Assembly: GCA_013399695.1 (NCBI GenBank)
Contig: VXAU01000305.1
Span: 246,361-310,360, forward strand
Direction: 5' to 3'
Length of the DNA stretch: 64,000 nt
Source of the DNA: Formicarius rufipectus
Taxonomy: Eukaryota; Chordata; Aves; Passeriformes; Formicariidae
Shown: positions 58,511-64,000 of the stretch, piece after piece
Position numbering within the stretch: position 1 is the first letter of the stretch
Layout of the letters: every line of letters begins with the position of its first letter
Translations under genes and position numbers: made by a program
The notes under the pieces: model-generated
Database searches by the model: none
What the model saw: the letters and a program-made list of their open reading frames with translations, nothing else
Told to the model about the DNA's origin: nothing

Positions 58511-60139
58511 CTAAACTACTTGTCTTACTAAATATCATGTCGGAATTTCAACTAGTTAATGCCAACAGTAAATAATAGCAGCCCACACTGAGATCTCAGT
58601 TGCCTTCATGCACATAACATCATGTAGAACTATATAACACTCAGGGATTACACTGTGCATGTGTGTGTATATAGGATTAATGAAATCAGAGCTGTGAAAG
58701 ACACAGGGAGAAACTGTGATTCATTATTGGCCAACACCAAATTATTAGTTCCCAACACCATCATATCCCATGGGAGACTAGTACTAGTTTACTAGACCTC
58801 AAAGAACAGTTAGTAGATGAATAAAGCTTTGTTGTGCAAAGTTTACAGTTTAAAAAGCATTTGTCTGAACCTTATCAATAGTGAAGGCATTTCAAAGTAT
58901 GTAATTCAAGCATAATTGGCTTTTTTTAATTATAGTTTACTGGGTAAATATCTAATCAGCGTTTTAAGAGACACACAAGTATATACATCAGTTTAAAAGA
59001 AAACTGTCAGATCCATCTCATATTATTTATTTTCAAGATTTTTGTCTAACAGTATGATAAGCTTAAAGGTGGAACTAGCTACAATGCTAATCCTACTGAG
59101 ATTTCTAGTGCAGTGCTTAGCTCTGTACTGCTTTTTGGATCACTACTCTTTCCTTTTCTGGCTGCTGTTACAACTAGAGTACAGGTGCTTTGAACCCATT
59201 GCATAATTTTCAAAAGGAAACATATCACTTCCCTAGGGAACACAGATTCCAAAATGACTATGTGGTCATTTAGATGGCTTTTTTCTCCATAAACTCTGTT
59301 TTTTGCTTTTAACTAACTTTCTAAATTTGGGCAGAATCTATGCCAAAATTTTTTTGAGGTTCCTCCAGACTTCTCATTTTTCCTACTCTTTCTTTCACAC
59401 TCTACTAATTCATAGTATTATTTTTCAGTTCACACTTTGTTGTAACTTTTGTTTCAGAGTCTATTCAGCCAAGAGATTGATTGAAGTTAATACCAAGGTT
59501 CAGGGAGAGAATTGACCACTGGGTCTGCTCTTTATTTCCTCTGAGTAAGCTTTTGCTAACTCTGTGTTATTGATTTAGTTTTATTCTTTCTATTTTTATC
59601 CTTGTTTTCTATTATTGCTATAACTTTTTAATAAAAAAACCAAGACACTCATGAGCAAGATCCTTACTCCCCAATCTTATGAAGTTTCCTCAAGAAGTTG
59701 AACAGGCCATAAATAGATTTGATCTATTTCACAGTAAATGATATCTGGTGTAAATAACTTAAATGTTGCCAGCAGTAATATCCCAAAATAACCAGCAATA
59801 TGCTTAATGGAAAAAAAAATCTCAAAATCACAATTTCATTAATTTAAGACAAAAAGTGTGTCTTAGATTGACCATTGGTACAAAAGAAAACTAGTAAGTG
59901 ACAAGCAACACAACCTTTAAGTATGACTCATAAGATACTCTTTTAAAAGGAGGTTTGAAAAATTTAGTATAAAAAGCATCTCAACTTTCGTGATGTGCTG
60001 AGAACACATTGCTTGGAAAAATTATATTGAAATAATATGAGTAGAATGAGTTAGATGATAAGATATAAATCCACCTCTTTCTGTTTTTTCTTATATTTTT
60101 AACTCACTGATTTCCTGTACAGTATTTAAGGACATGTAT

Positions 60140-60180
60140 TTATTTACTTGTTTGTTTGTTTGTTTATTTATTTATTTTCA
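60140..60180. repeat. (TTTG)n / (TTTA)n microsatellite
   Basis: Consecutive TTTG units change to TTTA units, as expected from point mutation spreading through a tetranucleotide array. Confidence 0.9.
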
Positions 60181-63100
60181 ATGAGACTGGACATAAAAAG
60201 TCTAGACATTGACTATGAATCTGCTTGGTGCTCTAATATGCATATTAAAATGACACTAAAACACTTTATTTTATTTACTCTGATTTTATTATGAGAACAG
60301 TCTCTATATGTTGAATCTATGTTACAAAGCCTTGTTCTTCTAAGAAAAAATGGCAGCATGATAGAAATTTATTTTCTGTGGTAAAAGAATACTTAGCATT
60401 TATTGACACACCTGACAGCTCATTATCACAAATTATAATCAAACACAGTTGCTTACTCAATTTAGAGGCAATTTCACAGCTTTTTGGTTATGTTAATATA
60501 AAACAGTTACATTAAATAGTTGATTATTATGAAATATCTCCATATCAGCTCACTCAGTCAATACAAATGCAAGTGCAATTAATGGAATTAAATCTAAATA
60601 AATTGTATCATATTCAGATGTTTTACTTTTCTTATCTGAACTTTCATATATTTTCAAAAATAAACACTGACAGTAGTATTTGTCTTTGAAAAGTTTATTC
60701 AAACTTTTTTTTTTTCGACAAAAATGTAGGCTGGAGAAAAGAAATATGAAATTTCCACAAGAACGAGTCATGAAAGCAAAATAATTACTTATTTGGCTGG
60801 GAGTTTTTGCAGCTGGATTCTTCAGTCTAATTGGAACAAGCTCTTTTCTTACTATGACGTAAAAACTGGAAGAAATGTTTTGCACTCTAAAGTTCTAATG
60901 ATAGGCACTCAAATATGAAAGTGTTGACCTTTACTCTCTGCATGGAATTAGGAGACCCAAATTGCTGTGACTTCCTCTTAGTGCTTTCATAATTGAAGAT
61001 GTTGAAAAATGGTTCTCCTATGTGTAAAAGTCACATAAGAGGATTTTTTCCACTAAATAAAACTGAGTCATTATGATAAAATTAAAGAGATCAGGAAGTC
61101 GAGAGTAAGCTTTAACTGCCTTAAATAAGAGAGAGGACAGCAATAATATGGAAAGGCTTCAGGTCTTACCTGAGAACAGCCATAAACAATCTGTCTAAGC
61201 ATTTCCAAAGGGAGTTCCATTGTTCCAGTCAAAAATGACCTAAGAAATTCATGATTATGGGCCATAATAACACAGGCATTACAGCATATATCATCAATAA
61301 AAAGGTTAAATTTTTTTAAAAAGAGAAATCATCTCACAGGCTAACAGGGGCATAAATTCTATGAGCACTTTAAATAATTGAGTCCCATTAAAATGTTCTT
61401 TTTCATAGTTAACTTACTCATTTGTAGATCATATGGGGTTATACAGTTCAGGATGGTTTACACTGGAGGAAGAGACAGAAACACAAAATTCTCCATTTTA
61501 AGTCAGATACAAGGTATATGAACTTGCAGAGCATTAGTATGCAAGTGTGCAATTGATCTTGCATTAGTATCATGCAAGATCCATTACCACCACAAGTAAT
61601 TTCTCTGTTAACACAGATACTACAGTGTGGTTAACTCAAAAGTAAAAGTCTAGCATAAGCATCTACATTAAGTCATCTGAATTACTGTTCATTACTCAGT
61701 CATCCAGTTAAGGATGCTCAGTTCCTGGTAGGATGTGGCCTATCAACCTCATAGACTTCTAATGGCAGAGGTGATATATCAAAGTAAAGCAACAACAAAC
61801 TCCTGTTTGGGGACTTCTTTGTCAGGATTATGTATTTTTCTTCATTTGTTGAGGTGGACATATTAGGGAATGAAAACGTTATACTTTTATGAGGGAAGAA
61901 ATTAACTGTATTCTATACTTCACTCATTTTTCTCTTCTCGTTTGTTCTACAAACTCTCTCTTTTCTTTATTTTCCTGTTTTTTCCTCATCAAAATTATCT
62001 GGTTTTACTTTCAATTCTGTGTGTGGGACTCCATGCATTGTCTTCTATAAGGAAAAAAAGTTAATATCAGCATAATACCAATAAAAAATAATTCAGATGG
62101 AGAAAAGACAATGAGAACAGTTTGTCTTTATTACAAGCATAATAGCATGACTAATAAACAAACAAATATTAAAATATTGTCATATATAAATATGTTATAG
62201 TCAAATTTCCAGTTTTAAGGGAAGGTATTATCTATGAAATTTGTAGAATTATTTGGATTAATGGAGCTTTAAAGTTTCTTCAGTATATCACAATAATGAA
62301 ATGAAAAAAAATATTGTCAAAAAAACTCTGGTACTGTTTTAGTATTAATAATTTCTCTGCTGTCCATTCGAGAAGCCAAATGACAGCATCACAGAGACAT
62401 GCAAGATGAATGAACCTTCAGAATCCAAAAGCTTTGTAAAAAGTAATAATATAAAGTACAACTTCTTTTATATGCCATTTGGAAATGCAATCACAGATAA
62501 AAGAAAACTTTCTTTTAACAGTTATGACTTCTTCCTCACTCGACATGTCTTAATCTCTGAAAGATGTTTGCAGGGAACAGCCTGCACTCATACTCTTCAA
62601 CCCTTATTGATTGCAATTATCCTTTAACATCTTGGTGTATGGACTGACTTCTATCTCTAAGCAGAAGTAAAATAATGATGAGGCTTGGCTCGGTGAGTGA
62701 AAAACAATTCAGCACAGAAGATTCAGTATTTTGATGTCAGTATCTCGTTCAACAGACTATAGGCATCCAATTTCATCCTAGAGAGAATAGACAAAAGATG
62801 AAATCTTAACTTATGCCATTTTCAAAACCTTTCTAAAGAAAGTTGCAAAGGTAAAAAAAAATAATTATATTTTCTGTTTGAAGAAGGGAATTACAGAAAG
62901 AAACACAAGACAGAAATATTCTGTAGTCTCAATGTTTCAGAGCATAGCAACCTTACGAATAAAATAAAGATATAGAAAGCCAAATAATTTAGAGCTTTAT
63001 GGTCTTATGAATGTCCTACAACAGGGAAGAAGTTTCATAGGGATGTATGTTTCCATTAAAGGGAATTCAGGAATGCTACAGGAACAGTGTTCATACAGAA

Positions 63101-63791
63101 GAAATACCAAATTTAAAAGAATTTTTCAGATATCACCAGACTATCAAAATGTCAGAGATTCTCCTGAGGCTTGGTCTTTGCAATTTGATTTAAATTTCAG
63201 ATGTGGTTTGAATTGTAGGTACAATAATACATTTGGTAACGGAGGGAATTAATTAGTTACACCTGACTTCAGACACAAATACATATTTCCATGTCTGATA
63301 ACTCCTATAGTAAGGATGCACACTTCAGGACCTTGTGGTCTAAAGAGATTCAGTGTGTAAAGCAGACACAGTAACTGATCTTGGGGACACAAAATGAGAG
63401 GGGTAACAGAAAATCCTCATTTGGGAGAATGATTTGATTTCTAACATTGTATCTTGTAATAAAATTACTTTCTTTTGGTAAAAAATAAAAGCTATATTAC
63501 AAATGTAGACAACAAAATTATGATAGTAGATATCTTGTTATACTGGTTATAACTGGAGTACTGAAATTTTCTTTTAAAAATAGGATGATTAAAAGAGAAA
63601 GTGTGACTTCTGGAAATTGTAGTTTTTACAATCCTAAATATTTTTCTTTTATTTTTTTTTTCCCTTGATAAAACACTCAGATTTTCTTTTGGCAGAATCT
63701 AATCAAGATGTTTTGGATCAGTACATCTAGTTGACCTGGAATTCGTAATATGGGACGGTCAAAACCTTTTTCATGCCTACAAACCATGACT

Positions 63792-63908
63792 TATAAATAG
63801 GCAGTGGCTGAGATGAAAGACTGCAGAAGAGTTGAAATAGCAGGTCAACAAGTTCCTTTTATCGAAGCAGAGACCATGAAGATGCCACTCTGAGAAGGCA
63901 CTGGAGGT
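63792..63908 (+). promoter_or_regulatory. Possible TATA promoter and first-exon donor (speculative)
   Basis: TATAAATA at 63792-63799 is followed, after a plausible start near 63822, by about 80 bases without T runs, a short ATG frame (63876, five codons) and CTGGAG/GTAAAAAG, which fits a splice donor at 63906. Each motif is common by chance, and no downstream exon is visible in the window. Confidence 0.15.
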
Positions 63909-64000
63909 AAAAAGAAATTTTACTTTAACTCTGAGCCATCTTCAAGTGAAGTCTTGGGACAATGTTGAATCAATAATTTGAAGTTTGTCTTTCAGATTAG

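Larger units (their letters stand above)
57675..64000. other. AT-rich unique DNA, no gene seen
   Basis: More than 6 kb without a recognised transposon. Contains the triplet repeats near 58.4 kb, a TTTG/TTTA tract near 60.15 kb and a possible TATA-driven 5' exon at the far right edge. Open frames reach 111 codons (60550-60885, minus) with no motif. Confidence 0.5.

Noticed and set aside
60550..60885. 111-codon minus-strand frame
   Set aside because: Lysine- and serine-rich peptide across a T-run, no recognisable family; consistent with chance.
1..64000. CRISPR arrays, insertion sequences, operons or other prokaryotic features
   Set aside because: None is present; composition and repeats are those of a bird nuclear genome.

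Overview
The window looks like a piece of a bird nuclear genome, probably from Neoaves. The evidence is the repeat content: at least fourteen CR1 LINE fragments, most with the avian CR1 3' end, and nine retroviral LTRs of avian type. The rest is AT-rich single-copy DNA with a few microsatellites. There are no bacterial, plasmid, phage or CRISPR features.

I found no protein-coding gene. Open frames are short (the longest is 136 codons) and scattered over both strands as expected by chance. The longest ones lie inside LTRs and a CR1 copy. The window is therefore gene-poor intergenic DNA or the inside of a large intron. Small exons cannot be excluded without a comparison to other birds.

Layout. 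1-15 kb: a solo LTR (family A), AC-rich simple repeats, a CR1 tail, a perfect (TCTA)16 microsatellite, about 9 kb of unique DNA, and a second family A LTR. 15-26 kb: an internal CR1 ORF2 piece, three CR1 copies reaching into or near the 3' end, a third family A LTR and a minus-strand LTR (family C). 26-32.5 kb: unique DNA with an apparent assembly error at 27.57-28.36 kb, where two exact 109-base duplications abut single N characters. 32.5-41 kb: a long minus-strand CR1, a CCAAA repeat, an inverted pair of family B LTRs at 35.6-36.8 kb, and a CpG-dense tRNA-like sequence beside a CR1 fragment at 39.8-40.2 kb. 41-54 kb: a third family B LTR, three CR1 copies within 1.2 kb, and GT-rich low-complexity DNA. 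54-64 kb: an LTR with an alpharetrovirus-like promoter layout (family D), another long CR1, a full-length minus-strand family A LTR, and about 6 kb of unique DNA.

All nine LTRs lack gag, pol or env sequence beside them, so all look like solo LTRs or fragments. The points most worth a second look are: the misordered contigs at 27.6-28.4 kb; the inverted LTR pair whose flanks suggest a local inversion; the open frame shared by two family B LTRs, which gives the two longest frames in the window; and the type II tRNA-like sequence with intact A and B boxes.
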